Positions 46,787 through 56,012 are shown, numbered from the stretch's first letter. The stretch: 64,000 nt of DNA from Oceanospirillaceae bacterium (GCA_024640955.1 JAHEDZ010000002.1:1-64000), one strand, 5' to 3'. Translations and numbers: made by a program. The notes: generated by a model from the sequence alone, not told the origin.

Positions 46787-47452
46787 CTACTCTTTGAGAT
46801 GAAAGAAGTCACCTAAAGGCTGCCGACTAGACTCTAAACTATTAATAGATGCCTCTTTATCTTTGTAGCCAACAGCCAAACAACAGGCTAACATCCACTC
46901 AGCACTCGCCTCAGTAACTGAAGCGACAGTTTCGTGCAAAAAGCTCCAATAACCTTGAGCGCAACTGCTCAACCCTCTCTCCTCCAGCAACAACATAAGA
47001 CTCTGAATGTACATCCCTAAATCCATCCACTGCCCTGGTCCAAGACGGCGATCTATATAAAAGAATAGACCTAACGGAGCACCAAATAGTTCGGCATTCT
47101 TTGCAAACTGAGCTTGTCGTCCAGCTTTATCTTCACGCGCCACACCAATCGTTTTGTAGAGGGCTTCTCCTACAGCGAAACGGTAAGATCTATAGGGTTC
47201 TGGCATAGGTGAAACATAGACTTGGTACTCTGGTTGCTCAAAACCATCTTGCTGAAGTTTCTGCACAGCCTTGGTTTTTAAAACCTCCAGCGACTCCCCA
47301 CTAAGAGCAATAACACGCCAAGGTTGTAAATTCCCGTTGGATGGAGCGCGATTGGCAAGCTCAACCAGCTCTTCGATTAACGCTTTCGGAACCGGATTTG
47401 GTTTAAAGGCCCTAACGGTTTTTCTGTTAAGCAGTGCTTTTTCTACGGACAT
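46787..47452 (-). CDS. Nitroreductase family protein (copy 2)
   Basis: 221 residues from the ATG at 47452. This start aligns with that of copy 1 (NRKTVRAFKPNPVPK against NRRTCRAFTSEPVSQ). The motifs NRAPSNGNLQPWRV and LMLLLEERGLSSCAQGYW are shared with copy 1, and most residues in the middle are identical. Likely an FMN-dependent NAD(P)H oxidoreductase. It is 72 bp downstream of lysR on the same strand. Two further in-frame ATGs lie upstream. Confidence 0.87.
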   Translation of the reverse strand: MSVEKALLNRKTVRAFKPNPVPKALIEELVELANRAPSNGNLQPWRVIALSGESLEVLKTKAVQKLQQDGFEQPEYQVYVSPMPEPYRSYRFAVGEALYKTIGVAREDKAGRQAQFAKNAELFGAPLGLFFYIDRRLGPGQWMDLGMYIQSLMLLLEERGLSSCAQGYWSFLHETVASVTEASAEWMLACCLAVGYKDKEASINSLESSRQPLGDFFHLKE

Positions 47453-47524
47453 AATTGTTCTCATGCTTGAATCCAACTTCATCTAAGAAGAGGTGATTAA
47501 AATAAAATGTATCTAACTAGATCT

Positions 47525-48451
47525 TTACACAATATCAGAATCGCTTAACTCTTTTGAAAAGTCACTGCCTAACAACCTTTGAGCCATAGTCTGAAGATAC
47601 TGTGCTGCAGGGGTTAACGGAACACCTCTTACTTTGACGATACCCAACTGATTTTCTGGAGGCAATTTATCAACAGAGAAGGGCTCTACCCCTGCTCCAG
47701 AAAAGCGATCAGTGATGTATCTCCCAGGCGCATAACCTATTAAGTCGGTTCTTCGCATCATCTCCAGCATCACTTGCGGAGAGGTACACTGAACAACCTC
47801 TTTTGGCCTTGGCAAACCCTCCTCTTCTAACCATTGGAGTAAGGAGCTTGAACTACTACCTAGTGACATATTAAGAACCCAAGAGGCATCCAGTAGCTCA
47901 CGCCAGTCATTAGAGTGTGCAAGAGGATGTCCAGCCCTTCCAGCAACCACTATTTTAACGTTGCATAAGGGTTCGAACACTAACTCAGACGGCATGGACT
48001 CTTTGGATGCAAGTGCAATACCAAAATCCAGGGCCCCTTCAATCAATCCTGGAACAATTGTCGTCAACAAGCCCTCTGTCAGAACCAACTTTGCTTCTGG
48101 CATGCGAGAGTGAAACCCTTTGTAGATATCCGCTAAGATCGTTGCAGCAATAACAGGAGTGACACCAATTGAGACCTTAGCACCTCGTCCACCACCGATC
48201 TGCTGAACCTCATCTTTGGCTCTCTCGATGGTCGCAACAATTAATCTTGCCCGCCTTAAAAGCGCTTCACCTGCAGGGGTGAAAGTAACTCCCCGATAAC
48301 TGCGCTGCAAAAGTTCCACACCTAGACTCTCTTCAAGCTCACGCATCGCCCTAGTCAAAGCACTCTGACTGGTGTTGAGCTCAACAGCTGCACTGCGAAT
48401 AGATCCCATATCCGCAATCGCAACCAATGCACGTATTTGTTGCTGCTTCAT
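47525..48451 (-). CDS. LysR-family transcriptional regulator
   Basis: 308 residues. The N-terminal helix-turn-helix (MKQQQIRALVAIADMGSIR, then LNTSQSALTRAMRELEESLG) and the effector-binding fold after residue 90 are typical of LysR proteins. It is divergent from the amidohydrolase gene across 98 bp. A 21-bp site lies 5 bp before its start and recurs upstream of dadA, so it may control the amidohydrolase-TRAP genes, itself and dadA. Confidence 0.93.
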   Translation of the reverse strand: MKQQQIRALVAIADMGSIRSAAVELNTSQSALTRAMRELEESLGVELLQRSYRGVTFTPAGEALLRRARLIVATIERAKDEVQQIGGGRGAKVSIGVTPVIAATILADIYKGFHSRMPEAKLVLTEGLLTTIVPGLIEGALDFGIALASKESMPSELVFEPLCNVKIVVAGRAGHPLAHSNDWRELLDASWVLNMSLGSSSSSLLQWLEEEGLPRPKEVVQCTSPQVMLEMMRRTDLIGYAPGRYITDRFSGAGVEPFSVDKLPPENQLGIVKVRGVPLTPAAQYLQTMAQRLLGSDFSKELSDSDIV

Positions 48452-48455
48452 ATTA

Positions 48456-48476
48456 GTGACACCAAAAATTGATCAC
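48456..48476. promoter_or_regulatory. Candidate LysR-type site between lysR and amidohydrolase (site 2)
   Basis: GTGACACCAA, AAA, TTGATCAC in order; GTGA and TCAC ends are inverted. It is nearly the same as the site at 46693-46713 and lies immediately before the lysR start codon. Confidence 0.5.
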
Positions 48477-48549
48477 ATAGCCAAAAAAATCATATAGCTG
48501 AGATCATATAATCATTTTAATCTGTTTGGAAATTACAAGAAGTACTGAT

Positions 48550-49758
48550 ATGAAAAAATTCACCGATACACAGATCAACCTCATGAAGAGTTGGCGCCAC
48601 AGTATTCACTCAAATCCAGAATTAGGTTTTGAGGAGAACGATACGAGTCAATTGGTACAACAACTCTTAACATCATGGAACTATCAAGTCACCACAGGCA
48701 TTGCAGAAACAGGAGTGGTTGCTCAAAAGGTATTTGGTGATGGCAGTGGTCCTAAAATAGGCCTAAGAGCCGATATGGATGCGCTACCGATCCAAGAGAT
48801 GACAGGCTTACCCTACCAGAGCAAAAATAGAGGCAAGATGCACGCCTGTGGGCATGATGGGCATACCTCTATTTTGTTAGGGGCTGCGAAATCGATAGCC
48901 GAAGCGGATACAAGTTCGTTTAATGGCACACTCAACCTTATCTTTCAGCCAGCAGAAGAGGTTGGTGGTGGAGGTGGTGCGCAGCGCATGATCGATGAGG
49001 GCTTGTTCGAACAATTCCCATGCGATGCCATCTTTGCACTCCATAATTACCCTGGCATTCCTGTTGGTCGTGTCGAATTCCGAAGTGGTCCCTTCATGTG
49101 CTCATCAGATCTTGTGAAAATTACCTTTACAGGAAAAGGCGGCCACGGCGGCCTCCCGCAAATGTCGATCGACCCAACATTACCCTTATCGGCAACCGTA
49201 CTTGGTCTACAAACAATTATTGGCCGCAATACCGATCCAATTCACACAGGCGTTATTAGTGTTGGAAAAATTGCAGCCGGCCAAAGCTACAACGTTATTC
49301 CAGAAAGAGCCGAGCTTGAATTAAGTGTTCGCGCACTGCAACCAGAAGTACGTGACACGCTTGAAAGGCGCATAAGACAACTGGTCGATAATCAAGCAAC
49401 CGCATATGACTGTCAGGCACAAATCAGCTACCAATACGGCTACCCTGTGCTGCAAAACAGCGCTCAATATGCAGAGGTAGTGAGAACAGTAGCCGAGCGA
49501 GCATTCGGTATAGAGCTAGTGGATTCAGATGCAGCCCCTCTGACTGGAAGTGAAGACTTTGCTTACATGTTAAACAGCATTCCTGGCTGTTACTTCTTAA
49601 TTGGTAATGGTGATAATGGCCATACCGATGGTAAACGCGTGGGACCGTGCAGCGTACATAACCCGCACTATGATTTCAATGATGATGCTTTATCTGTGGG
49701 TGCTCAAATGTGGGTAGACCTAATAGAGCAGTTTTTCTGCGAAACATCCGTAAAATAG
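48550..49758 (+). CDS. M20 family amidohydrolase (hippurate hydrolase-like)
   Basis: 402 residues from the ATG at 48550, behind AAGAAG. Metal-binding and catalytic motifs are RADMDALP (73-80), HACGHDGHT (98-106) and QPAEEVGGGGG (EE 136-137). A dimerisation domain sits in the middle (GKGGHGGLPQMSIDP), and GSEDFAYML is the last metal motif. Such enzymes cleave N-acyl amino acids, for example hippurate to benzoate and glycine. A glycine product would fit the riboswitch-controlled dadA nearby. It is followed 21 bp later by a TRAP transporter. Confidence 0.9.
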   Translation: MKKFTDTQINLMKSWRHSIHSNPELGFEENDTSQLVQQLLTSWNYQVTTGIAETGVVAQKVFGDGSGPKIGLRADMDALPIQEMTGLPYQSKNRGKMHACGHDGHTSILLGAAKSIAEADTSSFNGTLNLIFQPAEEVGGGGGAQRMIDEGLFEQFPCDAIFALHNYPGIPVGRVEFRSGPFMCSSDLVKITFTGKGGHGGLPQMSIDPTLPLSATVLGLQTIIGRNTDPIHTGVISVGKIAAGQSYNVIPERAELELSVRALQPEVRDTLERRIRQLVDNQATAYDCQAQISYQYGYPVLQNSAQYAEVVRTVAERAFGIELVDSDAAPLTGSEDFAYMLNSIPGCYFLIGNGDNGHTDGKRVGPCSVHNPHYDFNDDALSVGAQMWVDLIEQFFCETSVK

Positions 49759-49779
49759 ACCTTTATTGAGGATCAAATA

Positions 49780-50811
49780 ATGACTATAAAAACAAATATC
49801 ATGGGCACGCTAACAGCGGCCACAATGATTGGATCTCTATCCTTCAACGCTCAAGCTGAAACGCTCACAATGTCGAATTGGGTTCCACCAGCTCACTTTG
49901 TTAGTGGAATTTTGAAAGACTGGGCTGAAGATGTTAGCGAAGCAACTGAGGGTCGAGTGACTGTCCGCATGCTGCCAAAAGCAGTTGGTAGTCCACCACA
50001 GCATTGGGAGCTAGCTCGCAAAGGGGTCGCTGATATCACTTGGGGAAACTGGACATACGAGCCAGAACGTTTCAAAGCAGTTTGGTTCTCGGAAGTGCCT
50101 TTTATTGGTGACTCAGCTGAAGCTTCATCGCTTGCTTTATGGGATACCTACAAAACTCATCTAGAAGCTAATACAGCGTTCGACGGGGTTAAGGTCCTTG
50201 GTGTAGGGACACTCGGCCCTGGAGTCATTAACCATGGTTCTAAAGATATAGTTACACCGGCAGACCTCGCAAATCAAAAGGTTCGCATGGGCGGACCTAT
50301 TCAAAAAGTACTGATTGAAACAGTGGGTGCGATACCTGTCGCTGCCCCAGCTACTAAAGCCTACGAAATGCTGAATGGTGGTGTCATTGATGCATCACTA
50401 CACCCTATGGAATCAGTTGTTAACTTTCGTCTGGATGGCGTGTTAACCCACCATACTAAGATCCCAGAAGGTTTCTATGATGCTTCGTTCTTCTTGGCTA
50501 TGAATGAGAAAAAATGGAATAAACTTTCTAAAGCTGATAAAGAAGCGATCGAAACTGTTTCAGGTGCGGCATTTGCTAAACTATGGGGTGGAACATTTGA
50601 CGCTCAATCAAAAGCAGCAGAAGAAAAAATGCGCGCCTCTGGTGAGCACAGCTTCAGCGAACCATCTCCAGAGCTGATGGCCTTAATTACAGAAGCTCGC
50701 GAGAAAATCATCAATGAGTGGGCCTCCGATGCTAGTAACTTTGGTATCGACAATCCAATGGAAATTGTCAAATACCATAAAAAACGCTACAACGCTCACG
50801 CTAATAAATAA
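49780..50811 (+). CDS. TRAP transporter substrate-binding protein (DctP), island copy
   Basis: 343 residues with a signal peptide (cleavage after NAQA, about residue 26). The mature part is DctP-like: MSNWVPPAHFVSG, KVRMGGPIQKVL, YEMLNGGVIDASLHPMES. It binds an organic acid in the periplasm for the permease encoded downstream. It follows the amidohydrolase, which may act on the imported compound. A hairpin separates it from dctQ. It is related to, but clearly different from, the binding protein at 13580-14584. Confidence 0.92.
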   Translation: MTIKTNIMGTLTAATMIGSLSFNAQAETLTMSNWVPPAHFVSGILKDWAEDVSEATEGRVTVRMLPKAVGSPPQHWELARKGVADITWGNWTYEPERFKAVWFSEVPFIGDSAEASSLALWDTYKTHLEANTAFDGVKVLGVGTLGPGVINHGSKDIVTPADLANQKVRMGGPIQKVLIETVGAIPVAAPATKAYEMLNGGVIDASLHPMESVVNFRLDGVLTHHTKIPEGFYDASFFLAMNEKKWNKLSKADKEAIETVSGAAFAKLWGGTFDAQSKAAEEKMRASGEHSFSEPSPELMALITEAREKIINEWASDASNFGIDNPMEIVKYHKKRYNAHANK

Positions 50812-50817
50812 CAAAAA

Positions 50818-50840
50818 GGGGCTATCTGTTAGGTAGCCCC
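50818..50840 (+). promoter_or_regulatory. Intercistronic hairpin between dctP and dctQ
   Basis: GGGGCTA (50818-50824) pairs with TAGCCCC (50834-50840). It is followed by TCGCTTT, not a full T-run. It probably acts as a partial terminator or mRNA stabiliser, giving more binding protein than permease. Confidence 0.7.
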
Positions 50841-50863
50841 TCGCTTTATAGAGGCGGAAGAAC

Positions 50864-51349
50864 ATGAAGCCTATTATAGATAAGACCTTCAAAACCATTG
50901 AGATCATCTTAATGATCTCACTATTCCTAATGGTGGCTCTCACCTTTGCAGATGTATTAGGGCGTCGTCTATTTAATACCCCCATTTACGGTGCACACGA
51001 TTTAACCGAACACTTTATGGCTGTTATTGTATTCACCGGTTTGCCTCTACTCACTGCAGCGAGAGGTCATCTTTGCGTCGACCTATTAGATGGATTCCTA
51101 ATGAAGGACAGTCTGAACTGGTGGCACTTCTTAATTCGCTGCCTTATAGCAGCAGCATTAGGTTTGATTGGTTATCAATTTGTCATTGCGGCCATTGATG
51201 CAACTGAGATTCACGAAGTGAGTCATGAGCTTCTAATTCCACGCAGTTACATGTACTACCTATTTGCTTGCGGCTCATTTACAGCTGGTTTAGCAAGTCT
51301 ATTACCCGCTAGACACCATTCAGATATCACATCCGAGGAACCATTATGA
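50864..51349 (+). CDS. TRAP transporter small permease (DctQ), island copy
   Basis: 161 residues with four hydrophobic segments. Family motifs LTFADVLGRRLFNTPIYGAH and ARGHLCVDLL are present. The 3' end overlaps dctM by 4 bp (ATGA). The ribosome-binding site is GAGGCGG. It works with the DctM that follows. Confidence 0.9.
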   Translation: MKPIIDKTFKTIEIILMISLFLMVALTFADVLGRRLFNTPIYGAHDLTEHFMAVIVFTGLPLLTAARGHLCVDLLDGFLMKDSLNWWHFLIRCLIAAALGLIGYQFVIAAIDATEIHEVSHELLIPRSYMYYLFACGSFTAGLASLLPARHHSDITSEEPL

Positions 51350-52638
51350 CTCTTGGTTTAATCTGCCTAGGGCTAGTGCTAGTACTGGCATTTTTAAGAG
51401 TGCCTTTGGCCTTCTCTCTTCTAACAGTTAGTTTCTTTGGTATTGCTTGGGATTATGGCTATTCGACGTCAATCACTATGCTCTCCATGACCATATCAGA
51501 CGCTGTGTTCTCATACGATCTAGCCGTGGTACCCCTGTTTATATTGATGGGTAACATCCTATCTAAAACGGGAATAGCGGCAGATTTATTCAGAGCAGCC
51601 AATGCTTATCTAGGACACATTAGAGGTGGATTAGCCCTCTCTACGATGGTGACCTGTGCAGGATTTAGCGCGGTATGCGGTTCGAGTCTTGCAACGGCAG
51701 CCACCATGTCAAAAGTCGCCTACCCCAGCATGAAAAAATACGGATATTCGGATTCACTGGCATCCGCGTCAATAGCAGCTGGTGGCACTCTGGGTATTCT
51801 TATACCGCCATCAATCATTCTAATGATCTATGGCATTCTGACACAGACAAACATTGGGGAACTGTTCATAGCCGGTGTTGTACCGGGATTATTAGGACTA
51901 GCATTTTATATGTTAGCAATATACGTCGTAGCACTCTTCAAGGCAGAACATGCACCACGAGGTGATCGATCAGACGCTAAAGAGAAGGTTGCATCCTTAA
52001 AAGGAGTGTGGCCATTCTTTATGCTGTTTATTCTGATATTTGGAGGCATCTACGCGAAGATATTCACAGCTACAGAAGCAGCGGGCATGGGGGCAGGATT
52101 TGCCTTAATCATAGCCGTTTGGCAAAAGCGGATGACCTGGGCGAAGTTCAAACATATCTTCTTAGATGCATCTTTTACCTCCGTCATGCTCTACTCGGTC
52201 CTATTTGGCGCTATGCTGTTCGCAAAATTTGTATCTTTCTCAGGGCTTGCCGAAGGTATATTGAGTGCAGTTGAGGCTTCAGGTCTGAGTAATTATGAAT
52301 TGATCGCTCTGATCATGATCATATTCCTACTGTTAGGATGTGTAATGGATTCACTAGCCATTATATTGATCTGTGTACCTCTATTCGTCCCAATCGTACT
52401 CGCTAATGGATTCGATCTCATTTGGTTCGGCATCATTGTCGTAGTCGTAACTGAAATAGCCCTAATTACCCCACCGATTGGCATGAACGTATTCGTTCTT
52501 AAGGCGACACTGCCCAATGTATCATTTGCAGCGATTTTCAAAGGGCTGGTTCCATTCATTGGTGTCGATTTACTAAGGCTTATTCTGTTAATAGCAGTAC
52601 CAAGCCTATCACTGGGATTAGTAGAAATAATGCGATGA
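51346..52638 (+). CDS. TRAP transporter large permease (DctM), island copy
   Basis: 430 residues, about 12 membrane segments. Motifs VVPLFILMGNIL, AGFSAVCGSSLATAATM and ITPPIGMNVFVL are conserved. Codon use is more AT-rich (many TTA, ATA) than in the DctM at 12158. Together with dctP and dctQ it forms a complete sodium-driven importer, here in the order P-Q-M, while the other set is Q-M-P. A terminator follows. Confidence 0.92.
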   Translation: MTLGLICLGLVLVLAFLRVPLAFSLLTVSFFGIAWDYGYSTSITMLSMTISDAVFSYDLAVVPLFILMGNILSKTGIAADLFRAANAYLGHIRGGLALSTMVTCAGFSAVCGSSLATAATMSKVAYPSMKKYGYSDSLASASIAAGGTLGILIPPSIILMIYGILTQTNIGELFIAGVVPGLLGLAFYMLAIYVVALFKAEHAPRGDRSDAKEKVASLKGVWPFFMLFILIFGGIYAKIFTATEAAGMGAGFALIIAVWQKRMTWAKFKHIFLDASFTSVMLYSVLFGAMLFAKFVSFSGLAEGILSAVEASGLSNYELIALIMIIFLLLGCVMDSLAIILICVPLFVPIVLANGFDLIWFGIIVVVVTEIALITPPIGMNVFVLKATLPNVSFAAIFKGLVPFIGVDLLRLILLIAVPSLSLGLVEIMR

Positions 52639-52665
52639 TACGAAATTAAGTGTCATAATTTATAA

Positions 52666-52705
52666 GGGGCGCTTTACGATTGGTAACCGTAAAGTGCCCT
52701 TTTTA
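52666..52705 (+). terminator. Rho-independent terminator after dctM
   Basis: GGGCGCTTTACG pairs with CGTAAAGTGCCC, followed by TTTTT. It closes the amidohydrolase-TRAP transcript. Confidence 0.9.
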
Positions 52706-52846
52706 TTAGCCTTTGTAATGAATTTAAGACTACATAAGCGCAGGTAAAACTTAATGAACTGGAAATTTAAAAGACAGCGTTCAATCAGACCAAAGCTTGC
52801 AGAGACGCAATTTAAAAAAAAGCTAGTGCATGAGGACGCTAGACAC

Positions 52847-52874
52847 AAAAAACCCGGCAGAAGCCGGGTTTTTT
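52847..52874 (-). terminator. Terminator after rplQ copy 2
   Basis: CCCGGC (52853-52858) and GCCGGG (52863-52868) with A and T runs on both sides. It closes the minus-strand alpha operon. Confidence 0.9.
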
Positions 52875-52891
52875 ATGGATCAACTCAGTAC

Positions 52892-53272
52892 TTAGTCTTC
52901 AGAAGACTCAGCAACTGGACGATCAACTAGTTCTACGTAAGCCATAGGTGCAGCGTCGCCAGCGCGGTAGCCACACTTCAGGATGCGGATGTAACCGCCT
53001 GGACGATTCGCGTAGCGAGGGCCCAGTTCGTTAAACAGTTTACCGACAGCAGAGTCGCTACGTGTACGGCTGAAAGCCAGACGACGGTTAGCAACTGAGT
53101 CATTTTTCGCCAGAGTAATCAGTGGCTCTGCAACGCGACGGAGTTCTTTAGCTTTTGGCAGTGTAGTCTTGATCACTTCGTGCTCGATCAGAGACACAGC
53201 CATATTCTTGAACATCGCTTTGCGGTGCGCACTGGTACGATTTAGGTGACGACCAGATTTACGATGACGCAT
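52892..53272 (-). CDS. rplQ: Ribosomal protein L17, operon copy 2
   Basis: 126 residues. It lies 34 bp behind rpoA, the standard last gene of the alpha operon. It is identical to copy 1 from its start codon to base 52941 by eye; only the last codons differ (RPVAESSED here). Context identifies it as the copy that is normally transcribed. The leader before the ATG (TAAAGGATACATAAG) differs from copy 1 at three positions. Confidence 0.97.
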   Translation of the reverse strand: MRHRKSGRHLNRTSAHRKAMFKNMAVSLIEHEVIKTTLPKAKELRRVAEPLITLAKNDSVANRRLAFSRTRSDSAVGKLFNELGPRYANRPGGYIRILKCGYRAGDAAPMAYVELVDRPVAESSED

Positions 53273-53306
53273 CTTATGTATCCTTTAAAACTTAGCTTAA
53301 GCCAAC

Positions 53307-54308
53307 TCAGGAAGCCGCTTTCTCGTCGCCTTTGAGGCTAGCCGGTGGCCAGTTCTCAAGACGCATACCCAGGGACAGACCTTTAGATGCCAAGACATCT
53401 TTGATCTCCGTGAGTGACTTTTTACCCAAGTTCGGAGTTTTCAGCAGTTCAACTTCGGTGCGCTGAATCAGGTCACCGATGTAGTAGATCTGCTCAGCCT
53501 TGAGACAGTTAGCAGAACGTACAGTCAGTTCCAGATCATCAACCGGGCGCAGAAGCACTGGATCGATCTCTGGTTCTGCTGGCTCAGCCTTCGCCTGCTC
53601 GCCTGCATCTTCGAGGTCAACAAACACTGCCAGCTGCTGCTGCAGGATCGTTGCCGCACGACGAATGCACTCTTCTGGGTCGATCGTACCATTAGATTCG
53701 ATATCGATAACCAGCTTGTCGAGGTCAGTACGCTGTTCAACACGTGCACTCTCAACAGCGTAAGAGACACGCAGAACTGGGCTGTAGCTAGCATCCAACT
53801 GCAGTCGGCCAATGGCACGAGTTTCGTCTTCATCACTGATGCGGGCATCAGCAGGCTCGTAACCGCGACCACGGGTAACTGTCAGACGCATGTTAAGCGA
53901 ACCTGAAGTCAGGTTAGCAATAACGTGTTCTGGGTTTGCAATCTCAACGTCCTGGTTAACCTGGATGTCACCTGCGGTAACAGCACCTGGGCCAGACTTG
54001 TTGATAGTCAGCACCGCTTCATCGTTGTTGTGCAGAGTAATAGCTACACCTTTGAGGTTGAGGAGGATCTCAATGACATCCTCCTGCACACCTTCAATGG
54101 TGCTGTACTCATGCAGAACACCGTCAATCTCAACTTCAGTTACAGCACAACCTGGCATTGAAGAGAGAAGAATACGGCGCAGCGCATTACCCAGAGTATG
54201 ACCGAAACCACGCTCCAGCGGCTCGAGAACCACCTTTGCACGTGTCTGACTAATCTCCTGTACGTCGATGTGACGCGGGCTTAGAAACTCATTTACTGAA
54301 CGCTGCAT
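53307..54308 (-). CDS. rpoA: RNA polymerase alpha subunit
   Basis: 333 residues from the ATG at 54308. The N-terminal domain dimerises and assembles polymerase ([21 protein letters not shown]). The C-terminal domain binds UP elements and activators ([34 protein letters not shown]). The gene follows rpsD and precedes rplQ as in other gammaproteobacteria. The in-frame ATG six codons upstream is less likely. Confidence 0.98.
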   Translation of the reverse strand: MQRSVNEFLSPRHIDVQEISQTRAKVVLEPLERGFGHTLGNALRRILLSSMPGCAVTEVEIDGVLHEYSTIEGVQEDVIEILLNLKGVAITLHNNDEAVLTINKSGPGAVTAGDIQVNQDVEIANPEHVIANLTSGSLNMRLTVTRGRGYEPADARISDEDETRAIGRLQLDASYSPVLRVSYAVESARVEQRTDLDKLVIDIESNGTIDPEECIRRAATILQQQLAVFVDLEDAGEQAKAEPAEPEIDPVLLRPVDDLELTVRSANCLKAEQIYYIGDLIQRTEVELLKTPNLGKKSLTEIKDVLASKGLSLGMRLENWPPASLKGDEKAAS

Positions 54309-54333
54309 GTGTGTTCCACCAGTCAAAGTTAGA

Positions 54334-54954
54334 TTACTTAGAGTAGAGCTCTACGATCAACAGTTCGTTGATGTCAGCAGAGAGATCTGAACGCTCAGGA
54401 GCGGACTTAAAAGTACCCTCCATCTTAGCGCCGTCTACTTCGATCCACTCAACTGGTGCACGCTGTGCAGCCAGCTCCAGCGCCGCTTTGATGCGAAGCT
54501 GGTTTTTTGACTTTTCACGTACAGCAACAACGTCACCTGCCTGAACCTGATAAGAAGCGACGTTTACAACAGCGCCATTAACAGTGATCTGACGGTGAGA
54601 AACGATCTGACGTGCTTCAGCACGTGTAGAACCGTAACCCATGCGGTATACAACGTTGTCCAGACGGCTTTCGAGGAGCTGCATCAGGTTTTCACCTGTC
54701 GCGCCCTTACGACGAGCCGCTTCTTTGTAGTATCCACGGAACTGCTTCTCGAGCACACCGTACATACGACGAACTTTCTGTTTTTCACGAAGCTGAAGAC
54801 CGTAGTCAGACAGACGGCCACGACGAGCGCCGTGTACACCTGGTACAGTTTCAGCCTTGCACTTGCTGTCTAATGCGCGAACACCACTCTTCAGGAAGAG
54901 ATCAGTGCCTTCGCGGCGCGACAGCTTGCACTTAGGTCCAATATAACGAGCCAT
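54334..54954 (-). CDS. rpsD: Ribosomal protein S4
   Basis: 206 residues. An early 16S-binding protein and, in E. coli, the translational repressor of the alpha operon. [20 protein letters not shown] is the usual start. The S4 RNA-binding domain begins near residue 95 ([20 protein letters not shown]). It has a single N-terminal Cys, so it is the zinc-free form. Confidence 0.98.
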   Translation of the reverse strand: MARYIGPKCKLSRREGTDLFLKSGVRALDSKCKAETVPGVHGARRGRLSDYGLQLREKQKVRRMYGVLEKQFRGYYKEAARRKGATGENLMQLLESRLDNVVYRMGYGSTRAEARQIVSHRQITVNGAVVNVASYQVQAGDVVAVREKSKNQLRIKAALELAAQRAPVEWIEVDGAKMEGTFKSAPERSDLSADINELLIVELYSK

Positions 54955-54974
54955 AATTACTTACCGTCTCCAGA

Positions 54975-55364
54975 TTAAACGCGACGTTTCTTCGGTGGCC
55001 GACATCCGTTGTGCGGAATCGGCGTCACGTCAGTGATGTTAGCGATCTTATAACCACAAGCGTTGAGTGCGCGTACTGCAGACTCACGACCTGGGCCAGG
55101 ACCCTTAACAAAAACGTCTAGGTTTTTCAGACCGTACTCAAGTGCAGCCTGACCAGCACGTTCTGCAGCAACCTGTGCAGCAAACGGCGTGCTCTTACGA
55201 GAACCACGGAAGCCGGAGCCACCTGAAGTTGCCCATGACAGAGCATTACCCTGACGATCGGTAATGGTAATGATGGTGTTGTTAAAAGAGGCGTGGATGT
55301 GCGCGAGGCCGTCCGCTACCTGCTTTTTAACCTTTTTACGTGTGCGATTGTTTGGCTTTGCCAT
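54975..55364 (-). CDS. rpsK: Ribosomal protein S11
   Basis: 129 residues. Part of the 30S platform near the E site. [20 protein letters not shown] and the C-terminal [18 protein letters not shown] are conserved. It sits 18 bp after rpsM and 20 bp before rpsD in the alpha operon. Confidence 0.98.
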   Translation of the reverse strand: MAKPNNRTRKKVKKQVADGLAHIHASFNNTIITITDRQGNALSWATSGGSGFRGSRKSTPFAAQVAAERAGQAALEYGLKNLDVFVKGPGPGRESAVRALNACGYKIANITDVTPIPHNGCRPPKKRRV

Positions 55365-55382
55365 AATGGTAATTCCTATCGC

Positions 55383-55739
55383 TTACTTACGGATCGGCTT
55401 ACGCGGTCCCTTACGGGTACGTGCGTTAGTCTTGCTACGCTGACCGCGAACCGGCAGGTTACGACGGTGGCGAATACCACGGAAACAACCGAGGTCCATA
55501 AGACGCTTAATATTCATGTTGACTTCGCGACGCAGGTCGCCTTCTACAGTCAACTTAGTAACTTCACCACGAACATTATCGAGAACTTCTTCAGACAGTT
55601 CGCCAATCTTGGTAGATGGCTCGATGCCTACTGCGGCACAAATCTGCTGTGCAGTTGTGCGGCCGATCCCATAAATGTAGGTCAGAGAAATTACCGCATG
55701 CTTATTGTCAGGAATATTGACGCCAGCTATACGGGCCAT
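55383..55739 (-). CDS. rpsM: Ribosomal protein S13
   Basis: 118 residues. A 30S head protein contacting the 50S subunit and P-site t[23 protein letters not shown] and the basic tail [20 protein letters not shown] are typical. First gene of the alpha operon; the 139-bp gap before it holds a long hairpin and probably the operon promoter or S4 control site. Confidence 0.98.
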   Translation of the reverse strand: MARIAGVNIPDNKHAVISLTYIYGIGRTTAQQICAAVGIEPSTKIGELSEEVLDNVRGEVTKLTVEGDLRREVNMNIKRLMDLGCFRGIRHRRNLPVRGQRSKTNARTRKGPRKPIRK

Positions 55740-55804
55740 TCAATGTACTCCAATTCTATTAATTCACTTCCGGCATGAACCGGAACGCAATTCATTCAGT
55801 TCGT

Positions 55805-55860
55805 GGAAGGCGCGCAATCTTACACGTTGATTAAAAATAAATCAACGTTTGCGGCCTTCC
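55805..55860 (-). promoter_or_regulatory. Long hairpin between rpmJ and rpsM
   Basis: GGAAGG (55805-55810) and CCTTCC (55855-55860) form the outer arms; ACGTTGATT and AATCAACGT form a strong inner stem around a seven-base AT loop. It lies at the spc/alpha operon border. It may separate the two transcripts or be part of the S4-responsive leader of rpsM. Confidence 0.6.
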
Positions 55861-55878
55861 CCCCATCAAACGTCAGGA

Positions 55879-55995
55879 TTAACCCTGGCGCTGTTTATGA
55901 CGGGGCTCCACTTTGCAGATCACGCGAACGCTTCCGTTACGACGTACGATCTTGCAGTTACGGCAAATCTTTTTAACAGATGCACGTACTTTCAT
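55879..55995 (-). CDS. rpmJ: Ribosomal protein L36
   Basis: 38 residues, read directly from the minus strand: it starts [20 protein letters not shown] and ends PRHKQRQG. Cys 11, 14, 27 and His 32 are the zinc ligands, so this is the zinc-binding form. It is 17 bp behind secY, the usual end of the spc operon. The stop is TAA at 55879-55881. Confidence 0.96.
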   Translation of the reverse strand: MKVRASVKKICRNCKIVRRNGSVRVICKVEPRHKQRQG

Positions 55996-56012
55996 GGTCC
56001 ACCTCTTTCGGC

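Noticed and set aside
52660-52848. 62-codon minus-strand frame between dctM and rplQ copy 2
   Set aside because: It overlaps the dctM terminator and has no domain or start signal.
52754-52930. Small basic reading frame (58 codons, plus strand) between dctM and rplQ copy 2
   Set aside because: It runs through the rplQ terminator and into rplQ on the opposite strand, has no clear ribosome-binding site and no recognisable domain.
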